From: Bradyrhizobium sp. CCGE-LA001
GTDB taxonomy: Bacteria; Pseudomonadota; Alphaproteobacteria; Rhizobiales; Xanthobacteraceae
Direction: 5' to 3'
NCBI RefSeq assembly: GCF_000296215.2
Contig: NZ_CP013949.1
Location: 3,899,501 to 3,963,500, forward strand
Length of the DNA stretch: 64,000 nt
The position numbers and the translations under genes are program-made. Below, piece by piece: positions 25,177-34,833 of the stretch. Position 1 is the stretch's first letter. Each line of letters opens with the position of its first letter. The notes under the pieces are model-generated. The model ran no database searches and was not told the DNA's origin. It was given only the letters and a program-made list of their open reading frames with translations.

Positions 25177-26430
25177 CTATGCAGGCCGGATCAGCACATG
25201 TTTCTTCTTGCCGAAGGACAGCTTGATCACGCCTTCCGGCGTCAGGTTCGCGGCGGAGAGCGCCATCTTTTCGTCGGTGACGGACGCATCGTTGACGCGC
25301 AGGCCGCCGCCCTTGATCTGACGCCTGGCTTCGCCGTTGGACGCAACCAGGCCCGCCCTAACGAAGGCGTTGAGCACGCTGAGGCCGGCGTCGAGTTCGC
25401 CGCGCGGAATTTCCACGGTCGGCAGACTTTCGGCGAGCGCGCCTTCCTCGAAGGTGCGCCGCGCGGTCTCGGCGGCTTCGTTCGCGGCATCGCGGCCGTG
25501 CAGCAGCGCGGTCGCCTCGGTGGCGAGCACCTTCTTGGCCTCGTTGATCTCGGAGCCGCCAAGGGCTTCGAGCTTCCTGATCTCGGCCATCGGCAGCGTC
25601 GTGAACAGCTTCAGGAACTTGCCGACGTCGGCATCCTCGGTGTTGCGCCAGTACTGCCAGAAATCATATGGCGAGAACTGATCGGCATTGAGCCACACCG
25701 CGCCCTGTGCGGTCTTGCCCATCTTGGCGCCGGACGCCGTCGTCAGCAGCGGCGTCGTCAGCGCGAACAGCTGGTGCGTGCCCATGCGGCGGCCGAGATC
25801 GACGCCCATGATGATATTGCCCCACTGGTCCGAGCCGCCCATCTGGAGACGGCAACCGGTGCGCTTGGCGAGCTCGACGAAGTCGTAGGCCTGACAGACC
25901 ATGTAGTTGAACTCGATGAAGCTCATCTCCTGCTCGCGCTCGAGGCGCAGCCGCACGGAGTCCATGGTCAGCATGCGGTTGACCGAGAAATGCCGGCCGA
26001 CGTCGCGCAGCATCTCGATCCAGTTCAGCTTGGTCAGCCATTCCGCATTGTCGAGCATGACGGCGTCGCTCTTGCCATCGCCGTAGCGCAGCACCTTCGC
26101 GAACACGCCGCGGATCGAGTCCTTGTTGGCCTCGATCTCGGCGACAGTGCGCATCGCACGCGTCTCGTCCTTGCCGGAGGGATCACCCACCATGGTGGTG
26201 CCGCCGCCCATCAGCGTGATCGGCTTGTTGCCGGACTGCTGGAGCCAGTACAGCATCATCATGGTCAGGTAATTGCCGATGTGCAGCGAGCGGGCGGTGC
26301 AATCGTAGCCGACATAGGCTGTCGCTTCGCCCTTGGCGGCGAGTGCGTCCAGCCCCTCGAAATCGGAGCACTGGTGGATGAAACCACGTTCCTGCAGGGT
26401 ATTGAGGAATTCCGATTTAAATGCAGTCAT
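25177..26430 (-). CDS. tyrS: Tyrosyl-tRNA synthetase
   Basis: This 417-residue class I aminoacyl-tRNA synthetase charges tRNA-Tyr. The HIGH-type motif is HIGNYLTMMML near residue 51 and the KMSKS-type motif is KMGKT (SGAKMGKTAQGAVW) near 238. QMGGSDQWGNIIMGVDLGRR is the conserved tyrosine-binding region. A C-terminal S4 RNA-binding domain is present (SNGEARRQIKGGGLRVND). Normal length. The start is ATG 26430; it is divergent from anmK with 163 bases between, which must contain both promoters. Confidence 0.96.
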   Translation of the reverse strand: MTAFKSEFLNTLQERGFIHQCSDFEGLDALAAKGEATAYVGYDCTARSLHIGNYLTMMMLYWLQQSGNKPITLMGGGTTMVGDPSGKDETRAMRTVAEIEANKDSIRGVFAKVLRYGDGKSDAVMLDNAEWLTKLNWIEMLRDVGRHFSVNRMLTMDSVRLRLEREQEMSFIEFNYMVCQAYDFVELAKRTGCRLQMGGSDQWGNIIMGVDLGRRMGTHQLFALTTPLLTTASGAKMGKTAQGAVWLNADQFSPYDFWQYWRNTEDADVGKFLKLFTTLPMAEIRKLEALGGSEINEAKKVLATEATALLHGRDAANEAAETARRTFEEGALAESLPTVEIPRGELDAGLSVLNAFVRAGLVASNGEARRQIKGGGLRVNDASVTDEKMALSAANLTPEGVIKLSFGKKKHVLIRPA

Positions 26431-26593
26431 CTGTCGGCATGCCCAACAATTCTTGGTTTACTGTTTTGGGGGCAATTTAAGGGTCTTGCGTGGGAACCCG
26501 CTGGCCGCCCGCCACTTGGCGCTGTGGCATTATAAGATGTGTCCCTCTGGCACAAGATCGGCATGCCGGAGGGTCTTTCGAGGACGCTGATCC

Positions 26594-27697
26594 ATGATGT
26601 TGACGGCACTCGGTTTGATGAGCGGCACCTCGCTGGACGGGGTGGATGTCGCGCTGATCGAAACCGACGGAAAGCAGGTGAAGGCGTTCGGACCGTCCGG
26701 TTACCGGCCCTACGGCCCGGCCGAGCGCAACCTGCTGCGCCAGGCCCTGAGCGAAGCTGTGCACTTGCCGCAGCGCGATGCCCGGCCCGGCGTTCTGGCC
26801 GAGGCCGAGCGCGCGGTGACGCAGGCCCATGCCGAGGCAGTGGCCGCCTTCGTCGCCCAGAACCGCATGAGGCCGGAGGACATCGACATCGTCGGCTTCC
26901 ATGGCCAGACCGTGCTGCACCGGCCCGAGAAGCGGCTGACGGTGCAGATCGGCGATGGGCCGGCACTGGCCAAGGCGATCCATATCCCGGTCATGTATGA
27001 TTTCCGCGCGGCCGACGTCGAAGCCGGCGGGCAGGGCGCGCCACTCGTGCCGGTCTATCATCGTGCGCTTGCCAATTCGCTGGATCGCGAAGGGCCCATC
27101 GTCGTGGTCAATATCGGCGGCGTCTCCAACATCACTTACATCGACGGCAACGACACGCTGATCGCCTGCGATACCGGTCCCGGCAACGCGCTGCTCGACG
27201 ATTTCATGTACCGCACCATGAACCAGGCCTTCGATGCGGAAGGTAAATTCGCGGCGCTCGGCAAAGTGGACGAGGGCTGGATCTCGCGGGCGCTGGAGCT
27301 GCCGTTCTTTGCAAGCCCTCCGCCGAAGTCGCTCGACCGCAACGATTTTGCCGGCTTGAAGCTCGGCGACGTCCAGCCGGCCGACGGCGCCGCTACGCTT
27401 ACCGCCTTCACCGCCGCTGCGATCGCCCGCATCATTCCGCTGTTGCCGCGGCGGCCGCGCAGCTGGATCGTCTGCGGCGGCGGGGCGCGCAACCTCACCA
27501 TGCTGCGCATGCTGCGCGAGCGGGTGGGGTCGGCCACCGTCGAGGCTGCCGAGACGTTGGGCTGGGCTTCCGACGCCATCGAGGCGCAGGCCTTCGGCTT
27601 CCTCGCAGCGCGCGGCTTGAAGGGCTTGCCGCTGTCCTATCCGGCGACGACGGGCGTGCCGATGCCGATGACGGGCGGGGTGATCGCGCGGCCCTGA
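26594..27697 (+). CDS. anmK: Anhydro-N-acetylmuramic acid kinase
   Basis: The 367-residue kinase hydrolyses the anhydro ring and phosphorylates recycled anhydro-MurNAc to MurNAc-6-phosphate in cytoplasmic cell-wall recycling. The ATP-binding MSGTSLDGVDVALIETDG opens the protein. IVGFHGQTVLHRP and IPVMYDFRAADVEAGGQGAP form the sugar site, NIGGVSNITYI and CDTGPGNALLDD the nucleotide site, and WIVCGGGARN the second phosphate loop. Length is standard. It is not accompanied by other recycling genes here; tyrS as divergent neighbour is a conserved alphaproteobacterial arrangement as far as I recall. Confidence 0.95.
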   Translation: MMLTALGLMSGTSLDGVDVALIETDGKQVKAFGPSGYRPYGPAERNLLRQALSEAVHLPQRDARPGVLAEAERAVTQAHAEAVAAFVAQNRMRPEDIDIVGFHGQTVLHRPEKRLTVQIGDGPALAKAIHIPVMYDFRAADVEAGGQGAPLVPVYHRALANSLDREGPIVVVNIGGVSNITYIDGNDTLIACDTGPGNALLDDFMYRTMNQAFDAEGKFAALGKVDEGWISRALELPFFASPPPKSLDRNDFAGLKLGDVQPADGAATLTAFTAAAIARIIPLLPRRPRSWIVCGGGARNLTMLRMLRERVGSATVEAAETLGWASDAIEAQAFGFLAARGLKGLPLSYPATTGVPMPMTGGVIARP

Positions 27698-27713
27698 GGA
27701 TCACAGGCAGTTG

Positions 27714-27773
27714 ATGCAGATGCATCGATCTTGACGAGTGAATGCAAATGCATTTATCTAGATGCAGTTGCAT
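27714..27773 (+). promoter_or_regulatory. Three copies of ATGCAnnTGCAT, candidate operator array
   Basis: ATGCAGATGCAT (27714-27725), ATGCAAATGCAT (27742-27753) and ATGCAGTTGCAT (27762-27773) are 12-bp inverted repeats with the same outer bases. Copy 1 lies upstream of the likely -35, copy 2 fills the end of the spacer next to the -10, and copy 3 covers the expected transcription start. This is the layout of a repressor-controlled promoter. The regulator is unknown and no regulator gene adjoins. Confidence 0.7.
27731..27759 (+). promoter_or_regulatory. Sigma-70-like promoter of the GST-SMR operon
   Basis: TTGACG (27731-27736), a 17-base spacer and TTATCT (27754-27759) match the housekeeping consensus well. 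Transcription would start near 27766, about 25 bases before the GST start codon. Confidence 0.65.
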
Positions 27774-27790
27774 ATAACCGCCGGGACATC

Positions 27791-28468
27791 ATGACTGCCA
27801 CCCTCAAACTGATTAGCCACAAGCTTTGCCCCTATGTTCAGCGTGCCGTGATCGCGCTGCAGGAGAAAGGCGTGCCGTTCGAGCGGATCGATATCGATCT
27901 CGCCAACAAGCCGGATTGGTTTCTGAAGCTGTCGCCGCTCGGCAAGGTGCCGGTGCTGGTGGTGACGACCGACCGCGGCGAGGTCGCGTTGTTCGAGAGC
28001 AACGTCATCTGCGAATACATCGAGGAAACCCAAGTCGGTGCGAAGCTGCATCCGGCAGATGCGTTGAAGCGCGCCGAGCACCGCGCCTGGATGGAGTTTG
28101 GCTCTGCCATCCTTGGCGATCTCTGGGGTTTGGAGACCACGACGGATGCGGCGACGTTCGAGAGCAAGCGTCAGGCGCTCGCGGCCAAATTCGCGCGCGT
28201 GGAAGCAGCGCTTGGCGCGGGGCCTTATTTTGCAGGCGATGCCTTCAGCCTGGTCGATGCCGTATTCGCCCCGATCTTCCGCTATTTCGATGTATTCGAT
28301 GAACTAACCGAACTCGGGATCCTCAGCGATCTGCCGAAGGTCCGGGCCTGGCGCGCAGCGCTGGCGAAGCGCCCCAGCGTTCGCACCGCGGTCGGCGAGG
28401 ACTATCCGCAATTGCTGCGCGCCTTCCTCGTCCGGCACGACGCGCATCTCCTAAAGCTAGCGGCCTGA
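27791..28468 (+). CDS. Glutathione S-transferase
   Basis: A 225-residue GST with an N-terminal thioredoxin-like domain (LKLISHKLCPYVQRAVIALQ) containing a CPYV motif, as in omega- or lambda-like GSTs, so the Cys may be catalytic. The conserved cis-Pro is in GKVPVLVV and the gamma-Glu binding pair in FESNVICEYIEE. The helical C-terminal domain includes FSLVDAVFAPIFRYFDVF. The ATG at 27791 is chosen; the upstream open frame covers the operator array. An SMR exporter gene follows after ten bases, suggesting a detoxification operon that conjugates or reduces a toxic compound and exports a cation. Confidence 0.9.
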   Translation: MTATLKLISHKLCPYVQRAVIALQEKGVPFERIDIDLANKPDWFLKLSPLGKVPVLVVTTDRGEVALFESNVICEYIEETQVGAKLHPADALKRAEHRAWMEFGSAILGDLWGLETTTDAATFESKRQALAAKFARVEAALGAGPYFAGDAFSLVDAVFAPIFRYFDVFDELTELGILSDLPKVRAWRAALAKRPSVRTAVGEDYPQLLRAFLVRHDAHLLKLAA

Positions 28469-28478
28469 GGCCAGGTCG

Positions 28479-28802
28479 ATGTCGCAGTCCGTGGGTTGGC
28501 TCATGCTGGTGATCGCAGGCCTGCTCGACGTCGGCTGGGCCATCGCGATGAAATATGCGGACGGCTACACGCGAGCAGGCTGGAGCATCGTCTCGCTGGT
28601 GCTCCTCGCCGCTTTCGTCTTCCTGCTGGGGCGCGCCTTGAAGGTGCTCGAGGTCGGCGTCGCCTATTCGGTATGGACCGGCATCGGGGCTGCCGGCACC
28701 TTCATCATGGGCGTGACGCTGTTCGGTGAGACCCTGAGCGCGATGAAGCTTGCGGGCATCGCGCTCGTCTTAATGGGCATCGTCGCGCTCAAGCTGGCTT
28801 GA
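28479..28802 (+). CDS. SMR-family transporter, SugE/Gdx-like, with Asp at the key carboxylate
   Basis: A 107-residue protein with four membrane helices of the small multidrug resistance family. The sequence follows the guanidinium exporter branch: AGLLDVGWAIAMKYADGYTR, VAYSVWTGIGAAGTFIMG, LFGETLSAMKLAGIALVLMG. The membrane-embedded glutamate that binds proton and substrate in SMR proteins (Glu13 in Gdx, Glu14 in EmrE) is Asp17 here (codon GAC). It is translated with the GST gene, ten bases apart. Upstream of the GST gene is an operator array. Substrate unknown; no guanidine riboswitch motif was recognised. Confidence 0.88.
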   Translation: MSQSVGWLMLVIAGLLDVGWAIAMKYADGYTRAGWSIVSLVLLAAFVFLLGRALKVLEVGVAYSVWTGIGAAGTFIMGVTLFGETLSAMKLAGIALVLMGIVALKLA

Positions 28803-28811
28803 GCGGCAGCC

Positions 28812-29459
28812 TCAGCGCACGTTGGCGAGGCGCATGTCGAGGTACGCCGTGATGGTTTCCATCAGCGGCTCGAGCTTGGCGTCGAAGAAGTGGTTGGCGC
28901 CGGGGATGACCTGCTGGTCGATCACGATGCCCTTCTGCGTCTTCAGCTTCTCAACCAGGGTGTTGACGTCCTTCGGCGGCACCACCGCGTCCTTCTCGCC
29001 GTGGACGATCAGGCCCGAGGACGGGCAGGGCGCGAGGAAGGAGAAGTCATAGAGATTGGCCGGCGGCGCGATCGAGATGAAGCCCTCGACCTCGGGGCGG
29101 CGCATCAGGAGCTGCATGCCGATCCAGGCGCCGAAGGAGAACCCGGCGACCCAGCATGCGCGCGCCTCGGGATTGATGGTCTGGGCCCAGTCTAGCGCAG
29201 CTGCCGCATCCGACAATTCGCCGGTGCCGTGGTCGAACGAGCCCTGGCTGCGGCCGACGCCCCGGAAATTGAAGCGCAGCACGGAGAAGCCGCGATGCGC
29301 GAAGGCGTAGTAGCACTGGTACACGATCTGATGGTTCATCGTGCCATGGAACTGCGGATGCGGATGCAGGATCATCGCGATCGGCGCGTTCTTCTGCTTG
29401 GCCGGATGGTAGCGGCCTTCGAGACGGCCCGCGGGGCCGGTGAAAATAACTTCAGGCAT
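28812..29459 (-). CDS. Alpha/beta hydrolase
   Basis: A 215-residue serine hydrolase starting MPEVIFTGPAGRLEGRYHPA at 29459. The oxyanion region is LHPHPQFHGTMNHQIVYQCY, the nucleophile elbow GFSFGA, the acid in GEKDAVVPP and the His in IPGANHFFDAKL. This subgroup (small hydrolases with HPHP.xGGxM-like start) is widespread and of unknown substrate. It converges with the SMR gene nine bases away. A frame extending upstream to 29546 looks unconserved. Confidence 0.88.
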   Translation of the reverse strand: MPEVIFTGPAGRLEGRYHPAKQKNAPIAMILHPHPQFHGTMNHQIVYQCYYAFAHRGFSVLRFNFRGVGRSQGSFDHGTGELSDAAAALDWAQTINPEARACWVAGFSFGAWIGMQLLMRRPEVEGFISIAPPANLYDFSFLAPCPSSGLIVHGEKDAVVPPKDVNTLVEKLKTQKGIVIDQQVIPGANHFFDAKLEPLMETITAYLDMRLANVR

Positions 29460-29796
29460 CGATGATCTCTGATTGAGTCCCTTGAGGTGATCCCTGCGCA
29501 ATCGTCCGATTATGGCTTTCCCTAGCGTCGCCGCAGACAAGAGCACGGATGAAGGGTGGCGAGGCGCGCCCTCGGATGATGCGCGAGTGGCGCGCAGGTG
29601 AACTGACGCGCGCTTCTAACACGAGGCCAGGGTCAAAAAGCAAGCTTCTTCGACATCTCTCAATCAGCTCAAGAGCTTAGCCGGTCATTGCAGTGTCATC
29701 TCTGCCTTGCCTCCGAGGACCGGGACTTGCCTGAATCGACCGGAGCACGGCGAGAGCCGGCCGCGCTGTCGGAGGACAACGCTCAACCAATTGGAA
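29460..29796. other. Intergenic region, nothing clear
   Basis: The 337 bases between the hydrolase start and the LytTR regulator stop hold no convincing coding frame, repeat or RNA structure that I can see; the hydrolase promoter must be here. Confidence 0.4.
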
Positions 29797-30789
29797 TCAC
29801 GACGGTTTGTGAATCGCTGGTGGATCGACCGTGGCGCTTCCCGCTGGGGAGCTTCGGCTTCCGAGCGAGGCGACCGCCGGCCGGTAACGCCGGCTGCCGC
29901 CGAGCGTCTGGCCGGTATCGAAGGCGAGTTCGAAATCTCCCGATGGCTTGAGGTCGACGCCGCGCACCCGATAGAGATTGGCAAGCTTGGTCCGGTGGAC
30001 GCGAACGATGGAAAAGCGCACCAGCTCGCTTTCCGCCGCCGCCAGCGTGCCGCGGATCAGATGCCGGGTGCCGTCGGCGAGGCTGTATTCGATGTAGTTG
30101 CCGGCGGACGCGACCCAAAGGATGTCGCGCGGGACCACGCGAATGCGGCTCGTGCCGTCGCGCAGCCAGATCAGATCGGGTGACGACGGCTGGGGCGGGG
30201 CCGCCGGCGCCGACAGAGCGGCTGCGGCGCGTTTCAGTTCACGCCGGCTTTCGAGCAGCCAGATCGTGGCGGCGATCAGGACAACGGCCACGGCGTCTTT
30301 CCGGAATTCGTACAGGACGGTCGCGAGCGAGAAACGGAAGTCGTAGGCGTCGCCGGCGAGCCAGAGCACGAGCTTGCGCACCCAAACCATGCCGGTGATG
30401 TGAAGGGCGGAGAAGCCGAGCAGGGCGATCACCCCGATTGCCGCCTGCGAGGCGAGGCCGGGTGTCCGGCGCATTCGGCGGACGGCCAAGACCAGGATCG
30501 GCAGCAACAGCAGGATGACGGCGATGCTCGACATCTCCCAAAACAACCGCCGCCCGATGTCGTAGCTGCCGCCGCGCCAGGCCGCGTCCTGAGCGCCCGA
30601 AAACGCATTGACGATCCCGATCGCGAGCGCGACGGCCGCGATCGCAGCGAACATCATCCGGTCGCTGCCGCTGATCCCAAAGGACCCACGACTCGTCCCA
30701 GCCGCCGGCGGCTCGTCCCCTCGCGTCCCAGTCTGATCCCAAACCGGCTCGACGCGCGCCGCAGGCGGAGCATTTTCGGTGTCAGCCAT
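29797..30789 (-). CDS. Membrane-bound LytTR-family transcription regulator
   Basis: A 330-residue protein. After a soluble Pro-rich start come four predicted membrane helices (about residues 46-66, 86-106, 118-140, 158-178), then a linker and a LytTR DNA-binding domain (about 205-300). In it, RIRVVPRDILWVASAGNYIE, LIRGTLAAAES and FSIVRVHRTKLANLYRVRGV match the LytTR fold. It has no receiver domain, so the membrane part probably senses directly. It is divergent from an acyltransferase gene with only 44 bases between, which makes that gene the likely target. Confidence 0.87.
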   Translation of the reverse strand: MADTENAPPAARVEPVWDQTGTRGDEPPAAGTSRGSFGISGSDRMMFAAIAAVALAIGIVNAFSGAQDAAWRGGSYDIGRRLFWEMSSIAVILLLLPILVLAVRRMRRTPGLASQAAIGVIALLGFSALHITGMVWVRKLVLWLAGDAYDFRFSLATVLYEFRKDAVAVVLIAATIWLLESRRELKRAAAALSAPAAPPQPSSPDLIWLRDGTSRIRVVPRDILWVASAGNYIEYSLADGTRHLIRGTLAAAESELVRFSIVRVHRTKLANLYRVRGVDLKPSGDFELAFDTGQTLGGSRRYRPAVASLGSRSSPAGSATVDPPAIHKPS

Positions 30790-30833
30790 GGCCCCGAAAC
30801 CGCGTTCGTCGTCCCGTCAAGGAGCAGAAAACC

Positions 30834-32027
30834 ATGACAACACCACAGCAATTCCAGAGCTCGGACAGGCGTATCGACCTCGACTGGGTGCGGATTTTAG
30901 CCTTCGGGTTGCTGATCTTCTACCACGTCGGCATGCTCTACGTGTCCTGGGGATTTCACATCAAGAGCGAGCACCGGCTGACCTGGCTGGAACCTGTGAT
31001 GCTGTTCCTCAACCCCTGGCGCCTTTCGCTGCTGTTCCTGGTGTCCGGGGTTGGCACGCGCTTCATGCTCGGCAAGTCCAGCCTGGCCTCGCTCGCCGGG
31101 GCGCGGTCGGCACGGCTCTTGATCCCGCTGATCTTCGGCATGCTCGTGATCGTGCCGCCGCAGTCCTATCTCCAGATCGTCGAAAGCCTCGGCTATCCCG
31201 CCGGCTTCTTCGACTTCTACGTCAAGCACTACTTAGCCTTCGGCGCGCAGTTCTGCCCGAATCCCTGCATCGTGCTGCCGACTTGGAACCATCTCTGGTT
31301 CGTGGTCTATCTGTGGGTCTACACGATGGCCTTGATCGGCCTGCTTGCGCTTTGGCCGGCCGGGGCTGACTGGCTCGGACGGAAGCTGGCTGGAATGCTC
31401 GCCGGGCCATGGCTGCTGATCATGCCGTGCCTGCTGTTTGCGGCCTGGCGCTTGGTGCTGTTTCCGGCTTTTCCGTCGACGCATGCGCTGTTCGGCGACT
31501 GGTACAACCACGCGGACCATGCGACGGCTTTCCTGACCGGTTTCCTGCTGGCCAGGCAGGAGGGGATCTGGCGCGAACTCGAGCGCCGGCGCTGGGTGGC
31601 CCTGCTGGCCGCAGCGGCCTGCTTCTCTGCCTTCATCCTGGTTCGCGCCGGCCTGTTCGCGCCGTCGCCCGCGCTGAAATGGGCCGCGGCCTCGGCCTAT
31701 GGTTGCTATCAATGGCTCGCGATCGCCGCCGTGCTGGGCTTTGCGCGACGCCATTTCACCACCGACGGCCTCGCGCGGCGCTACCTGACAGATGCGATCT
31801 TCCCGTACTACATCGTGCATCAGACCGCGATCATCGTGATCGCGCATCAATTGCGCGACCGCGGTCTCCCGGCTGGAATCGAGGCGTGCACTGTCATCAT
31901 GGGGACCGCACTCACATGTGTGGCGACCTACGAGATCGTTCGACGCATGTCCTGGCTGCGGCCTCTGTTCGGATTGCGGACGGCGCCGCGAAGGCTTGCG
32001 AGGATGGAGCAGCATCAGCCGGCCTGA
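30834..32027 (+). CDS. Acyltransferase 3 family membrane protein
   Basis: A 397-residue membrane protein with about ten helices, of the acyltransferase-3 / OpgC-like family that moves acyl or succinyl groups onto glycans outside the membrane. The family start is DRRIDLDWVRILAFGLLIFYH with the key H in FYHVGML; RLSLLFLVSGVGTRFML follows. A late helix holds AIFPYYIVHQTAIIVIAHQL. The acceptor is not known; periplasmic glucan (OpgC) or surface polysaccharide are options. It is divergent from the LytTR regulator. ATG at 30834 follows AAGGAG at 30819-30824. Confidence 0.85.
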   Translation: MTTPQQFQSSDRRIDLDWVRILAFGLLIFYHVGMLYVSWGFHIKSEHRLTWLEPVMLFLNPWRLSLLFLVSGVGTRFMLGKSSLASLAGARSARLLIPLIFGMLVIVPPQSYLQIVESLGYPAGFFDFYVKHYLAFGAQFCPNPCIVLPTWNHLWFVVYLWVYTMALIGLLALWPAGADWLGRKLAGMLAGPWLLIMPCLLFAAWRLVLFPAFPSTHALFGDWYNHADHATAFLTGFLLARQEGIWRELERRRWVALLAAAACFSAFILVRAGLFAPSPALKWAAASAYGCYQWLAIAAVLGFARRHFTTDGLARRYLTDAIFPYYIVHQTAIIVIAHQLRDRGLPAGIEACTVIMGTALTCVATYEIVRRMSWLRPLFGLRTAPRRLARMEQHQPA

Positions 32028-32079
32028 CGAGTGCCCGCCGTCCGATTGGCCGGACGACAAAAGGTGCTAAGAGAGCGAA

Positions 32080-33219
32080 ATGTCGAACCGTGTCTATCTC
32101 GACTGGAACGCGACCACGCCGCTGCGCCCTGAGGCGCGGGACGCGATGGTTGCGGCGTTCGATCTGGTCGGTAATCCGTCCTCGGTCCATGCCGAGGGGC
32201 GCGAGGCGCGGAGGCTGGTCGAGGATGCCCGGACCGCGCTGGCCACGGCGGTTGGCGCGCTGCCGCGGAACGTCGTCTTCACTTCCGCCGGAACCGAAGC
32301 CAATGCGCTGGCGCTGGCGCGTGGGCTGCGCAGTCCGTCCGGAGGGCCAGTCGAGCGACTCCTGGTCTCCGCGTTCGAGCATGCCTCGGTGCTGGCGGGC
32401 GGACGGTTCCCCGCAGAGAGGATCAGGCTGATTCCCGTCACGCGTTCCGGTGTGGTCGATCTTGAGCGTCTGAGGGCCGAACTCGACGGCGGTGCGCCGG
32501 CGCTGGTGTCGATCATGGCGGCCAATAACGAGACGGGGGCGCTCCAGCCGGTCGCGGAGGCCGCGCGGATCGTTCATGAGGCCGGTGGCCTCCTGCATGT
32601 CGATGCGATCCAGGCACTCGGAAAAATTCCGTTCAGCATCAATGCTGTAGGCGCAGACCTTGCGACCTTTTCTGCGCACAAGATCGGCGGCCCCAAGGGC
32701 GTTGGTGCGCTGGCGGTAGCGGAAGGAGTCGCCGGGTTGGAACCCGTCCTGCGAGGCGGCGGGCAGGAGCTCAACCGGAGGGCCGGTACCGAGAACGTCG
32801 CGGGGATCGCCGGCTTTGGCGCGGCAGTCAAAATGGCGCTTCAGACTCTTCCGGAAGATATGAAGCGGATGGCAACCCTCAGAGATCATTTGGAAAATGG
32901 CCTGCAGGCCATTGCCGGGGCAACGATCTTTGCAGAGGACGTGGAGCGGTTGCCCAATACCGTCCTTTTCACCGCGCCGGGTCTGAAGGCGGAGACGGCG
33001 GTGATCGGCTTCGACCTTGCTGGGGTCGCCGTATCGTCAGGTTCGGCCTGTTCCTCGGGAAAAGTCCAGCCGTCGCACGTGCTCTCGGCGATGGGCTATG
33101 ACCCCGCCGTGGCCCAGGGAGCGGTGCGTCTCAGTCTGGGCTGGTCCACGGAGCCAGATGACATCAATACGGCGTTAGAGGCTTGGAAAAGGCTCGGTAA
33201 TAGCCTACTTAAGCACTAA
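32080..33219 (+). CDS. Cysteine desulfurase, NifS/IscS type, first gene of the suf cluster
   Basis: A 379-residue PLP enzyme that takes sulfur from cysteine for Fe-S assembly. VYLDWNATTPLRPEARDAM opens it, the PLP lysine is in TFSAHKIGGPKGVGALAV, and the catalytic Cys sits in SSGSACSSGKVQPSHVL, the class I NifS/IscS loop. It is thus distinct from the class II SufS encoded later in the same cluster. SufB starts 113 bases downstream; those bases include a possible iron-responsive box. No IscR-like regulator gene is present upstream. Confidence 0.92.
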   Translation: MSNRVYLDWNATTPLRPEARDAMVAAFDLVGNPSSVHAEGREARRLVEDARTALATAVGALPRNVVFTSAGTEANALALARGLRSPSGGPVERLLVSAFEHASVLAGGRFPAERIRLIPVTRSGVVDLERLRAELDGGAPALVSIMAANNETGALQPVAEAARIVHEAGGLLHVDAIQALGKIPFSINAVGADLATFSAHKIGGPKGVGALAVAEGVAGLEPVLRGGGQELNRRAGTENVAGIAGFGAAVKMALQTLPEDMKRMATLRDHLENGLQAIAGATIFAEDVERLPNTVLFTAPGLKAETAVIGFDLAGVAVSSGSACSSGKVQPSHVLSAMGYDPAVAQGAVRLSLGWSTEPDDINTALEAWKRLGNSLLKH

Positions 33220-33233
33220 GCGATGAAACAGGG

Positions 33234-33249
33234 CTTGAACGGTTCTAAG
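33234..33249 (+). promoter_or_regulatory. Candidate iron-control (Irr-type) box
   Basis: CTTGAACGGTTCTAAG contains GAAC-G-GTTC and a right half GTTCTAA that fits the rhizobial iron control element; the left half lacks one A. It lies 84 bases before the sufB start. A hint only. Confidence 0.3.
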
Positions 33250-33332
33250 CCCGTGCTTTCCGCGCAAAAACATCGTAATACTCGTCCGAGTTTGATCCAC
33301 CGCGGTCCTTGAAACCGCGAGCGGAGGATGGA

Positions 33333-34829
<1,497 letters not shown>

Positions 34830-34833
34830 CTCG

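Noticed and set aside
26525..26545. Sigma-54 promoter-like TGGCAC before anmK
   Set aside because: The -12 element (TTGC) is missing at the required distance.
29797..32027. OpgC-specific assignment of the acyltransferase as a succinyl-glucan enzyme
   Set aside because: Only the general acyltransferase-3 pattern is visible; no neighbouring glucan genes support a specific acceptor.
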